Source: Cladocopium goreaui (lineage: Eukaryota; Sar; Dinophyceae; Suessiales; Symbiodiniaceae). From it: a stretch of DNA of 64,000 nt. The translations under genes were made by a program, and so were the position numbers. The DNA lies in assembly GCA_947184155.2 (NCBI GenBank), contig CAMXCT020006645.1:110001-174000 (forward strand), written 5' to 3'. Positions 54,983 to 63,699 of the stretch are shown here, in pieces. Numbering within the stretch: the stretch's first letter is position 1; each line of letters opens with the position of its first letter. The notes under the pieces are model-generated. The model did no database searches. It saw nothing but the letters and a program-made list of their open reading frames with translations, and was not told where the DNA came from.

Positions 54983-57900
54983 TCAACTCTTCTTCGAAGC
55001 ATGTTTGACCGCAATCAAAATGTATCTTGCCAACTTGCGGTTGTAAAACGCTGTTTCAGTATAGTTGATTTGATAAAGTTCTGCATGAGTCTGGCATGTA
55101 CATGTAGAAAGTTTGGAGTGAAGATTCAGTGCAAACCAGGCTGAATTGGAAACAAACTTCAATGTCTTTCCAATCGGAATACCATCCTTGTTCTGACATC
55201 CAGTCTTGCACAACCTCACCAAAGCCTCATGCCTCATGTCAAAACTCTGCAAAAGATTCACTGTCTCAGGTCGGGACCAAATGGTATTTCGTTCTGGAAG
55301 CTCAAACGAACATGAGTCTGCATGTTTGAAGTAACCACCAATCGCGTTGATGATCTCATCCCATTCCTGGTCCTTTTCAGTGACCGAGTCCGGATTGAAA
55401 TTGCGAAGTGGACTTCCACTTCCACAAGGAGTCGATGCATGAATATGCACCCAAGGTGGACATGACGAATTCTTCCACTGTCGAATGCAAACAGCTACAC
55501 GACTCAACGTTCCAGAACTCTGCACCTTAGCAACTACACCAATGTATGGGACCTTCGAAACTTCACAGACCTTTCTCAAGTTCGAATGTTCCGAACAACA
55601 CAGTTCCACAATCGCAATGGAAGAACCCTGAGTCAACACTTGTTGCAACACACTCAGCTCACGAAGCTCTGCCAACTCAGCTGTCAAACCATCTGGTACA
55701 ACAATCCCAAGAGCATATCGGTGTTTATAGAAAGCTTTAGCACTCAAGCATTTAGTGAAAAGATCTGCTGGATTTTCAACACCACTCCTGTGTCTCAATT
55801 TCAACAAACCCTCTCTCATCTGCTCTCGTAACCAATGCAATCTTATTTCAATGTGTCGTGAACGTCGTGGCACGTCCATGGATCTCACAAGTTGCAATGC
55901 GGAGCTTGAATCGCTCTCCAACCAAATCACAACTTCTTCTGGCTCATCGATCTCATGAAGTGCAAACAGAAGACGGTGAACCAGTCTTCCAAACGCAACA
56001 CTTTCTTGACACACTGATTGCAAACCATAGAGTTCTGCCTCACATGAACTCAAGCTCAAAGCTTGTTGTTGTCGGCTCAGAGACCTTACCAATGACCTCT
56101 CAAAGAAAACAGCTCCACCGCTAACACCTTTGCGGTTGTTGAAACGATAAGGCGCATGTGAAGCGTCGCTGAAAGAGTGAAGATGGACTGATCTCAGTTG
56201 AGTATCGTCAACCTGACTCATGATGGTCTCATCTCTGCTCGGTAGACACAAGCATGCATGCATGTCAACATACAAGAATCTCAAAACTGCTTTCAATGCT
56301 TGTTCAGTTCCGTGCATCGGTTTCGCTTGCTGTGTTCCAAGAACAGACATCCATGTCTTCAAGTCATGGCACACCTGTGACAACCAAAGCAATTTTCCCA
56401 ACGCCTTTCTGAAGCGTGAGTATGCTTCATCTGACAAAGGTTTCTGAAAGTTGCTATCCGTGAGTGTTTTCTCCAGATGTCCCGAAATGTCAGGAACATT
56501 CTCAGACCCACGAGTAACACCATAATCCAGAAACGTAGAGTCAAGATAATGTGGATCGACACCCAGAGTGATCTCAGAGGAATCTCTTTCTCTTTTGATG
56601 ACACGACCAATAAAGGTCAGGGATCCTCCCTCTTCTCCGATCTCTCCAGTTGTCTTCACAGGCACTACAGACGACAAAGTTGCAACCACATGTTCTTCGG
56701 CTTCCTTAGTGGTCGACAACAACAGAATGTCATCAACGTACACCACACACAAGCAAAATCCAATTTCATGACCATCTTTCACAATCTGTCCACCATACAC
56801 ACATGGTTCCAACGAATCAGACCAAAGGCCTACATGTTCAACCGTAAATGTCAAAAGCTGCAACCATGCCAGTGAAGCATCACGTAACCCGTTCAATGCC
56901 TTTTCAAGCAAATAGTAGGTCGCTTCACCTGATGGAAAGCTAATCGACAACGGCATTTTCAAGACAACATGTACGCCAGTTCCCAATGGGCTATGCATGA
57001 AGGCATGACTCACGTCCAATGCACGCAAAAGCATCTTCCGTGTCGCTGCCATTGCAAGCACCAAATGAACACTCTCAATCGAAGGGGTAGGACTACTAAA
57101 TCCCAAAGATCTAGCTGAGGAGCCACGATTGAAGTCCTTCGCAACAATCCTGGTTCGAACCCTCTCACTGCTTTTGTAAGCTGCAACCCACCTCGACTGG
57201 ATCAAACGAAGGTTCGGAACAGCCTTCTTCATGTCGTCCAGTTCTGACTGGGTGATGATGCGGCCAGTCTTGCAGTGTTCCAAGTTCCTAACCTCCTCTT
57301 GCATACCTTTGAAACCTTGTTCCAAATCAAGCTCTTGCAAACTCTGATCATCTATGATACTGTCCGGTTTCCAAACCAAGACATCTTGACCTCCAAGACG
57401 AATCTTCACAAAATCATGCTCATTGCCTCGATTGAAACAAACAGAATCAAGAGAACCAGAAAACATTTCAGGAGATGTTGCCGGAGCAAAAGACGCTGGA
57501 CCCTCAAGTGTACCCAAACTCGCAACCAACACAGGCTCACCACTACCAACCCAAAACCAATCAAAATCCATGTTTGTTTGAAGCAGTTCCTCAGAATCTT
57601 CACGGATCTCTCTTTCCAACTGTTCTCGGTCGGTCTCAGCTTTCCTTTTAAACCTTCTAGTGTACTCAACCTGTGTTTCCGGCTGTCGCCGAGCGGACTC
57701 AGGTGTTGGTACCAATTCTTCATCATCGACCTCTTCTACTGGCACCTGAACCTGGGGTACGACAACAGGGCTCTCCTGAGAGAGTGCCGGTTCAACACGT
57801 CTTTCCTTTCTCCGTTGTTCCTCAAACTCAGCAAAACGCTTTCTACATTCCTTGTTGTGCCTAATACCAGGTGCTTCCATGCCACTCTCACATGCTGGAC

Positions 57901-59275
57901 ATCGACGAGTCGGTTCAAAACGTGATACGTCAGGTGAAGTTCTTTCAGAACTCTCAGGACTACCAATAGCTACATCTGCAGCATCTGCTGGTGACGTAGG
58001 AGATGGAGTGACAGAAACTCGAGACGGCTCTGCTGGAACTTCCTGTGGAGTCACGACAACGTTCGATCTTGCCAATGGCACTGCTGGCGCCAAACGCAAC
58101 TCACCAGATTTCTTCCTCACACTGCTGGACTCTGGCAAGACAAGTTTGGGCTGTGAAGGTGCCGGCAAACTCTGGCCTTTCAACTTTCGCAACTCTTCAG
58201 GAGGTAGCTGACTCATATCAGCTGGTGCAGTTCCACTGTCATTCACAATTTGGGGTCTACTACCTACAGTCCCAGTATCAAACTGTGTCAAAACACCCTG
58301 TCCCGAATTCAAATCCCATCTCAAAGGTGAAATAGCCCTGATGTTCCTAGCTACAAAACGCATCAACTCAGCTTTGCCATCCACACGAATGAGACCCTGC
58401 ACAACTGGACCTCGTTCCAATCCCATGTGAATGAAAGTACACTCAACATTCCTCGTTGAAAGTGGTGAATGCTGTCGAATTGAATCAGGAATCTCTGCCA
58501 AAACCTGAGCACCAAACAAAGTCGAAACTGGTTTGGATAACTTCCTTCCTGAAACCATTTCCAATGGACTTCTGTCTGAACCTCTCGATGTTGAAAAATG
58601 GTTGTTGCACAAAGCCAAATACGTCAAAACATCATCCAAAATCTCATGTGAAAACGTGACATCCAACCCTTGTGCATTAAGATCAGCCCTTAACACAGAA
58701 AAGGATTCCTTTAATTCCCTAACTGCTCGCTCAGCCGACCCAATCGATCGATGTTGTTGTGGTGCGGCTCTCCGAATAGCGAACGTGCATCGGCCAGTAG
58801 AGGATCCAATGATCTCTCCCACTGCCCTCTCGCTATCGGTGTGGACATCAATGGAGACTGCCTTCGAAGTCAACCCAAAATGTTGAAGCCATACAACAAT
58901 CTGTCTCCTGGCTGCTTCGACATCTTCTCCAACCACCACATAGCCAATGCACCTCGACATCATCTCGGTTAACACAAGGATCTTCACCGAACCTGGGAGT
59001 TCGTCTGTGGCGATCTCGCCTGATGTCTTGAGGAATGCAAAATCGGCCTGAATAGAAACCTCCTTCCTGTCACCTTTGTCTCTTCTGTGCTGAAAAACAG
59101 AACGACCTTTGGCACATTCCAAGCAGTTCGGATTGAATGGAATATGTCCCTGTCTCCGGTGACGTGCCAGTTCACTGTCGTCTCCTCCAGACACAGCTGC
59201 GACAGAAAAGTCATGAGTGTTACTCACAGTCAAGTCAGACCTGTATGCACTACTACTACCAACATCTGGATACAA
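54983..59275 (-). CDS. Copia Pol: integrase, reverse transcriptase, RNase H, methyltransferase-like C-terminus
   Basis: A 1430-codon frame in the same frame as Gag and protease, entered after a TAG and without its own ATG. Integrase has a zinc region (H39, H44, C51, C54) and catalytic D78, D147 and E182 (D-x34-E). RT carries LDVSHAFMHSPLG and YVDDILLL (about 843). RNase H has SFSDASH (about 1034), SSCEAELYGL, WLESDSS and NPADLFTKCL. After RNase H come about 230 extra residues with IAIVELCCSEHSNL (about 1222), HASTPCGSGSPL (about 1280) and FELPERNTIWSRPE (about 1322). These look like the SAM-binding, Pro-Cys and Glu motifs of a cytosine-methyltransferase-like fold, though degenerate. The main catalytic residues of IN, RT and RH all appear present. 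Confidence 0.9.
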   Translation of the reverse strand: MYPDVGSSSAYRSDLTVSNTHDFSVAAVSGGDDSELARHRRQGHIPFNPNCLECAKGRSVFQHRRDKGDRKEVSIQADFAFLKTSGEIATDELPGSVKILVLTEMMSRCIGYVVVGEDVEAARRQIVVWLQHFGLTSKAVSIDVHTDSERAVGEIIGSSTGRCTFAIRRAAPQQHRSIGSAERAVRELKESFSVLRADLNAQGLDVTFSHEILDDVLTYLALCNNHFSTSRGSDRSPLEMVSGRKLSKPVSTLFGAQVLAEIPDSIRQHSPLSTRNVECTFIHMGLERGPVVQGLIRVDGKAELMRFVARNIRAISPLRWDLNSGQGVLTQFDTGTVGSRPQIVNDSGTAPADMSQLPPEELRKLKGQSLPAPSQPKLVLPESSSVRKKSGELRLAPAVPLARSNVVVTPQEVPAEPSRVSVTPSPTSPADAADVAIGSPESSERTSPDVSRFEPTRRCPACESGMEAPGIRHNKECRKRFAEFEEQRRKERRVEPALSQESPVVVPQVQVPVEEVDDEELVPTPESARRQPETQVEYTRRFKRKAETDREQLEREIREDSEELLQTNMDFDWFWVGSGEPVLVASLGTLEGPASFAPATSPEMFSGSLDSVCFNRGNEHDFVKIRLGGQDVLVWKPDSIIDDQSLQELDLEQGFKGMQEEVRNLEHCKTGRIITQSELDDMKKAVPNLRLIQSRWVAAYKSSERVRTRIVAKDFNRGSSARSLGFSSPTPSIESVHLVLAMAATRKMLLRALDVSHAFMHSPLGTGVHVVLKMPLSISFPSGEATYYLLEKALNGLRDASLAWLQLLTFTVEHVGLWSDSLEPCVYGGQIVKDGHEIGFCLCVVYVDDILLLSTTKEAEEHVVATLSSVVPVKTTGEIGEEGGSLTFIGRVIKRERDSSEITLGVDPHYLDSTFLDYGVTRGSENVPDISGHLEKTLTDSNFQKPLSDEAYSRFRKALGKLLWLSQVCHDLKTWMSVLGTQQAKPMHGTEQALKAVLRFLYVDMHACLCLPSRDETIMSQVDDTQLRSVHLHSFSDASHAPYRFNNRKGVSGGAVFFERSLVRSLSRQQQALSLSSCEAELYGLQSVCQESVAFGRLVHRLLFALHEIDEPEEVVIWLESDSSSALQLVRSMDVPRRSRHIEIRLHWLREQMREGLLKLRHRSGVENPADLFTKCLSAKAFYKHRYALGIVVPDGLTAELAELRELSVLQQVLTQGSSIAIVELCCSEHSNLRKVCEVSKVPYIGVVAKVQSSGTLSRVAVCIRQWKNSSCPPWVHIHASTPCGSGSPLRNFNPDSVTEKDQEWDEIINAIGGYFKHADSCSFELPERNTIWSRPETVNLLQSFDMRHEALVRLCKTGCQNKDGIPIGKTLKFVSNSAWFALNLHSKLSTCTCQTHAELYQINYTETAFYNRKLARYILIAVKHASKKS

Positions 59276-59281
59276 ACGAAC

Positions 59282-59707
59282 CTAAGGACAATTGGCAAAA
59301 TAAGCAACATCAAGACAATGCATTCCAAGCTTCTCATGGAACAAATCAAAACCTTTTGGACCTTGTGTGAATCTCCATCCCGAATCTGCCAATGAAGTAA
59401 TTGACAAAATGTTGTGCCGGATGGAACCCACCAAAACATTCAAACGTGCTTTCTTCCAACACCAATCATCACCTGATGTGCCTGACATGTGCATCTGTAC
59501 TCCAATCTCAGCAGTGCCTGACATGTTGACTGAGGATCCATTGGCAGCTTTGTAGCCACCTAACCCCTCACTGTCCTGTAGCACTGACCTGAAGGCTGAC
59601 AAGTTCGACTCAGCCAAAACACTTGTGGATGCACCAGAGTCAAGAAGCCACCAAGAAGCATCGGTGTTGTCAGCGACCTGTGAAAGCAAAGGTCGCAAAA
59701 ACTTCAA
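59282..59707 (-). CDS. Copia aspartic protease segment
   Basis: The frame reads WWLLDSGASTSVLAESNLSA, the D-S-G-A active site of retroviral-type proteases, and continues to ANCP before a TAG at 59284-59282. It has no ATG and lies four codons after the Gag stop in the same frame, so it must be expressed by readthrough from Gag (or after correction of the stop). The expected flap and ILG-like hydrophobic segment are present in outline (HNILSITSLADSGW). Confidence 0.85.
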   Translation of the reverse strand: MKFLRPLLSQVADNTDASWWLLDSGASTSVLAESNLSAFRSVLQDSEGLGGYKAANGSSVNMSGTAEIGVQMHMSGTSGDDWCWKKARLNVLVGSIRHNILSITSLADSGWRFTQGPKGFDLFHEKLGMHCLDVAYFANCP

Positions 59708-59719
59708 GTAAGGTTCAAT

Positions 59720-62425
59720 CTACTGTTCAACTGAAACCTCACTGTGGTCGTCAAACCAATCATGTGCACGCACCAAAACGACTTTCATCGGTACAGTGGC
59801 ACACAAGTCTCGGCTGGGGTCATTAACAAAACATGTCTCCAAGTTGGAACTGTCACCAAGTCCAACCTCATCTCCACACTTCAAACCACAAAACCATGGC
59901 TCATGAGTACAGCTGTCGCAACCTCTTGCCAGCACACAACCCATGTCAGCCACTTCACTTCTGACTACTTCTGACTCACGAGTACAGCTGTCGCAACCTC
60001 TTGCCAGCACACAACCCGTGTCAGTCAGTTCACTTTTGACTACTTCTGACTCACAAGTACAGCTGTCGCAACTCCTTGCCAGCACACAACCTGTGTCAGT
60101 CAGCTCATCTTTCTCTTCTGACTCATGAGTACAGCTGTCGCAACTCCTTGCCAGCACACAACCCATGTCAGCCAGTTCATTTTCTTTTGACTCACGAGTA
60201 CAGCTGTCGCAGCTCCCTGCCAGCACACAACCCGTGTCAGCCAACTCACTTTCAAAGTCTTTGCAATCAACCACAAGCCTATTCTCGGTTTCCATGTCAG
60301 CAACCTCATGCTCATGCACAAACCTAAGACCTCCAGTGGTTTCACATGTCATGTCAAACAACAAAGGATTTATGATCATGCTGCCGACACTGCCAGTCTT
60401 TTGGACATCAGACCTATTGTCGTGACTTGCACTCGGTTCCGCACTTTGGACTGGTCCCTGTTGCCAGGTATACCCATACCCGTCGCAATACCATCCAGAA
60501 CCATCGTCCCACCATGTCTGCGAAACTCCCCATTGACCATCACAGCTCTCCGGCCATTGGTCATGCCACCAATAGTCATCATCGTCCCAACTCTCTGCAG
60601 TCCAGTCGGTCCAATCCTCTGAAACTTCATTCAATTTGCCTTTCTTTCCCTTTCCTTTGCTACCTTTAGAGCCTTTTCCTTTGGAACCTTTCTTGTCCCA
60701 AGTGTCAGTCCTTACACTACCCTTACCTTCTCTGCTCTCAGGGCAGTTGAAGCTGATGTGCCCGTTCTTACCGCATCTAAAGCACCGGATCCTGCTCATG
60801 TCTGCGGTACAAGCTGCTGCCGTGTGTTTCCGACTTCCACACTTCCCGCATCTGCCTTCCATTGCATCTACGAGATCGGCATCAAGAGAATGATGTTCTA
60901 CATTCCCCTCCAGGGAACTCAATCTCTTGCTGTGGCCTGTTGTCTCAAAATCGCTGAACAGGCGCTGTTGCTCTTCCCACCGCATCGCAGCGTTCCTGTA
61001 GGACTCGTAACTGTCTGCGCCGCTGTGGTGGAGAACGTAGTTCTTCACTGTTTCAGGCAAGCTTTTCAACAGAACAACTAGCATGTCAGAATCTGCCAGC
61101 TTCAGTCCTGTGGTATCCACCTGCATAGGGAGAGTTCCTAGCAACCTTGAGAACCTTGCAGCTTCATAGTCAATTCTTCTGATAGTATCACTAACCAAGG
61201 AACTCGGCGATGTCTGTGTCGCCGCCAGGACAAAGGATTTCCCTGCAATCTGCGTCCTTAGTGAGAGCGCTTCGGATCTTGACCTCAGAGAAAATTCAAG
61301 AGTAAGTTGCCTAAGCAGTTCAAACCCATTTGCTTGCTGGTTTACTGCTACTGCTACTCTGTCACTAGATCCTAATGCCACACCCTCACTGAAAGCGTTC
61401 ACCAACGCCACACACCTGGGGTTGTCGTGAAACGCAGCTTTTAAGATGGACATAAGCCTTCGAGACCTTGCCTGTTGTGCTCCACTAAGAGCACTCCATT
61501 TGATGGGACCGGGCCAACGGCTACTATGCTGGATTTCTACAGAAAATTCTAAACTTCCACCAGCTGCCCAGGATGACAACTCATCCAAATAGCCAGCCCA
61601 ACCTAACACCTCTTCTTCTCTTGTCTTCCAAGTTCCTACTGGTGTTGGTGCCTGTGTCAACCATTTTTCGCTTTTGGCGAAGACATCCAATTGCTGTGAA
61701 TTTCCATGATTTGATTGTTGAACACCAAAACCAGGCAAAACATCAAATGGCTGCGGAGTCACAAACGACGAATCAGCTGCCCTACCAAGACCATCACCAA
61801 ACACTTCTGGAACCCCTCTTCTCTGTTGCATAGTTACAAAACGATCTTGCATATGCTGCTGCACTGTCTGTAGCTGTCCCTCACTCATGCTACCTAACAT
61901 GGCCATGACCTCTTGGATCTGCGCCGCCTGAGGCATCAAGCCTCCCAAGCTCGCTCCAACCGGGCCACTCGGCATGTTTCCTTGGCAACTCATTGGGTTC
62001 ACTCCTAAGTTTGGAAAATCTCCAGACCTTGGTCCACCAGGCATACTCGCACAACCATAACTTGGCACACGCGCTTGCGAATTCTGTTGCATAAACGTTT
62101 GTTGTTGGGGAATCCATTGCGCACCAAACCATGCTGGTCCCAGTCCTTGCATTCCGGGGACACTTCCTTGCTGACATCCCTGCACCGGACCTACCTGACC
62201 ACCTGCATCCAGGTTTGTCGTGCTCGCAAATCCCTGTACGTTCTGTGACACATTTGCTTGTTGTTGCTGTGGCTGCTGCTGGGGCATGTTACTTACTTCA
62301 GGTGTTTGTCCATCCATCCCAGATCCACTACCTTGCTGACTAGGCGTTCTTGGCACTGGCGGCAATCCGTCACTACGGTTACAACCACCATTTCCGGTAC
62401 CACTTCCTTCACCTCTTTCAGCCAT
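59720..62425 (-). CDS. Copia Gag with two zinc knuckles and a Cys-rich tandem repeat
   Basis: The ATG at 62425 (MAERGEGSGTGNGG) is preferred; the open frame extends upstream to 62494 without an ATG. The N-terminal third is Gln/Gly/Pro/Met-rich. A helical capsid-like region follows at about residues 250-480. Two zinc-knuckle-like motifs lie side by side (CGKCGSRKHTAAAC and the classic C-x2-C-x4-H-x4-C in CFRCGKNGHISFNC), then a Lys/Gly/Ser-rich stretch (GSKGKGSKGSKGKGKKGK) and a Trp/Asp-rich stretch. Near the C-terminus a Cys-rich unit (GCVLARSCDSCT) is repeated five times. It ends VEQ then TAG, beyond which the protease continues in frame. At about 900 residues it is very long for a copia Gag. 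Confidence 0.85.
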   Translation of the reverse strand: MAERGEGSGTGNGGCNRSDGLPPVPRTPSQQGSGSGMDGQTPEVSNMPQQQPQQQQANVSQNVQGFASTTNLDAGGQVGPVQGCQQGSVPGMQGLGPAWFGAQWIPQQQTFMQQNSQARVPSYGCASMPGGPRSGDFPNLGVNPMSCQGNMPSGPVGASLGGLMPQAAQIQEVMAMLGSMSEGQLQTVQQHMQDRFVTMQQRRGVPEVFGDGLGRAADSSFVTPQPFDVLPGFGVQQSNHGNSQQLDVFAKSEKWLTQAPTPVGTWKTREEEVLGWAGYLDELSSWAAGGSLEFSVEIQHSSRWPGPIKWSALSGAQQARSRRLMSILKAAFHDNPRCVALVNAFSEGVALGSSDRVAVAVNQQANGFELLRQLTLEFSLRSRSEALSLRTQIAGKSFVLAATQTSPSSLVSDTIRRIDYEAARFSRLLGTLPMQVDTTGLKLADSDMLVVLLKSLPETVKNYVLHHSGADSYESYRNAAMRWEEQQRLFSDFETTGHSKRLSSLEGNVEHHSLDADLVDAMEGRCGKCGSRKHTAAACTADMSRIRCFRCGKNGHISFNCPESREGKGSVRTDTWDKKGSKGKGSKGSKGKGKKGKLNEVSEDWTDWTAESWDDDDYWWHDQWPESCDGQWGVSQTWWDDGSGWYCDGYGYTWQQGPVQSAEPSASHDNRSDVQKTGSVGSMIINPLLFDMTCETTGGLRFVHEHEVADMETENRLVVDCKDFESELADTGCVLAGSCDSCTRESKENELADMGCVLARSCDSCTHESEEKDELTDTGCVLARSCDSCTCESEVVKSELTDTGCVLARGCDSCTRESEVVRSEVADMGCVLARGCDSCTHEPWFCGLKCGDEVGLGDSSNLETCFVNDPSRDLCATVPMKVVLVRAHDWFDDHSEVSVEQ
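59895..60262. repeat. Five 69 to 75-bp tandem repeats within Gag
   Basis: The word AGCTGTCGCA recurs at 59911, 59986, 60061, 60133 and 60202, with unit lengths of 75, 75, 72 and 69 bp, all multiples of three. Each unit encodes about 24 residues with three cysteines (GCVLARxCDSCTxES). The frame is kept in every unit, which suggests selection on the protein. Confidence 0.93.
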
Positions 62426-62495
62426 ACCAGGACTAGGACAACCTTGCACACCTTGACTCGCACTCCTGAATCCATTCCTACTTACGCACAGCAAG

Positions 62496-62513
62496 CAGGC
62501 AGCTCCGCTACCA
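62496..62513 (-). promoter_or_regulatory. Primer-binding site, initiator-Met-tRNA-like
   Basis: Directly after the 5' LTR the minus strand reads TGGTAGCGGAGCTGCC, complementary to a tRNA ending GCUCCGCUACCA. The implied acceptor stem starts with A1:U72, a mark of eukaryotic initiator methionine tRNA. The tRNA identity is an inference. Confidence 0.78.
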
Positions 62514-63344
62514 TGCGGAAGGCGCCCAGCCTTCGAAACCTACTTGGGTCAGCGTCCAGGACGTCGTCCTTAACTCACTAAGACCGTCCACGCAACCAAG
62601 TCAACCACTCCCAGAGCTCAGCCACTTTTACCAAACACACAAGCAACAAGGAGAAAGATATCTTGCTCATGTCGCTATGGTTCTTGTTGGTGTGTCACGC
62701 CTTGACACAAAATGATGCGGAGTCGCCAGTCAGCATCTTTCTGCTAACTTCACAAAAGCGATCAAAAACACATGTCCTCACAAAAAGTCTTTACATCAAG
62801 ACATGGTTTATTTGTTTAAATAAGTTTGAGTGTTTGAAAAACGTTGAAACATTTCAAGCACCAAAACATGATTCATGATGTCTCCCTCAGATCTGTTAGC
62901 AACTCCAGTTCTGAATGCCTTTCAGAATGTTGCTCTCGCTATCATCATTGAGAGACAAAACAAACTATACTTCTCCGATCAATGTCAAACAAAGTTCCTT
63001 CTTCCGAAGTCACAAAATGAATTCTACGATCTTCTCACGATTCCTTCGTGCAGTTCGTCGACGACAACTAATGCAAAAGGTATGGAAAATAGTTTGATTT
63101 TCCATGTCACTATACAAATTCAAATCCTCACGATGTTCTCCGTGCAATCAAAGTACTCAAAGAAGACGAAAAGTATATCGTTGTTGGGTTTCGTCATCTC
63201 CAATAAAACGTGCAAAACATGAAACATGCAAATACGATGTCAACCATCACGGTTGAGCTCATCATCAAGATGAAAACCAAATTCACTTCTTCCAATGCAG
63301 AAAAGACCAATGGATTCATCTCACGGATGTCGGAAATTTTCACA
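62514..63344 (-). repeat. Copia 5' LTR
   Basis: An 831-bp direct repeat of 53063-53885. On the minus strand it should carry the promoter and polyadenylation signals; I could not assign them with confidence. Confidence 0.93.
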
Positions 63345-63699
63345 TCTCTTACACGGGTTTGGAACCAGAGCCAAGAAAAGATTACCCGTGCGACTGGCAG
63401 TATTAGCACTATATGGGTGGATGCCGCTTGCAGCAGCACTGTTTGGCACGGTGAAATGGCAGCCGCAATGGTTGCACCACAATTTCCTCCCTGTCATTGG
63501 ATTGCGAGTCCATGCCAAGGTACCGCCTTCATCGCTCACTGATCGACAGCTGGTGGCGCTGGCTGAAGGTAGAGTACTGGGGAGGCCCAGCTGGTGGGCC
63601 CGGTTTTGGCAGCTTGCCCGACTGCTAAAAACGGAGTTGCTGTTACTCGTGATTATCAGGCATCTGCATCTTAGACCATCTCGTAGCAGTGTCTCGTAG

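Larger units (their letters stand above)
53063..63344 (-). mobile_element. Ty1/copia LTR retrotransposon, nearly intact
   Basis: A 10.3-kb element in minus orientation: 5' LTR 62514-63344, primer-binding site, Gag, protease, integrase-RT-RNase H with an extra C-terminal domain, accessory ORF, polypurine tract, 3' LTR 53063-53885. Integrase ahead of RT identifies Ty1/copia. The LTRs begin TGTGAAAATTTCC and end CCGCA. The flanks TATCT (53058-53062) and TCTCT (63345-63349) match at 4 of 5 positions, a likely target duplication. The LTRs differ by a few substitutions and small indels (823 against 831 bp), which suggests a fairly recent but not brand-new insertion. Confidence 0.93.
52979..63699 (+). 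pseudogene. Exon interrupted by the copia element (52979-53062 plus 63350-63699)
   Basis: After a pyrimidine-rich CTCCTTCCAG acceptor, the plus strand reads DVTIRVLPGDKIYQAMEIEP and on to MQPAI at 53062. Removing the copia element and one target-duplication copy joins this in frame to GFGTRAKKRLPVRLAVLALY and onward to a stop at 63699. The joined frame has about 145 codons. The second part has two hydrophobic stretches (LAVLALYGWMPLAAALF and LLKTELLLLVII) that could be membrane segments. I do not recognise the protein. The continuity supports a real exon that the insertion has split. Confidence 0.5.
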
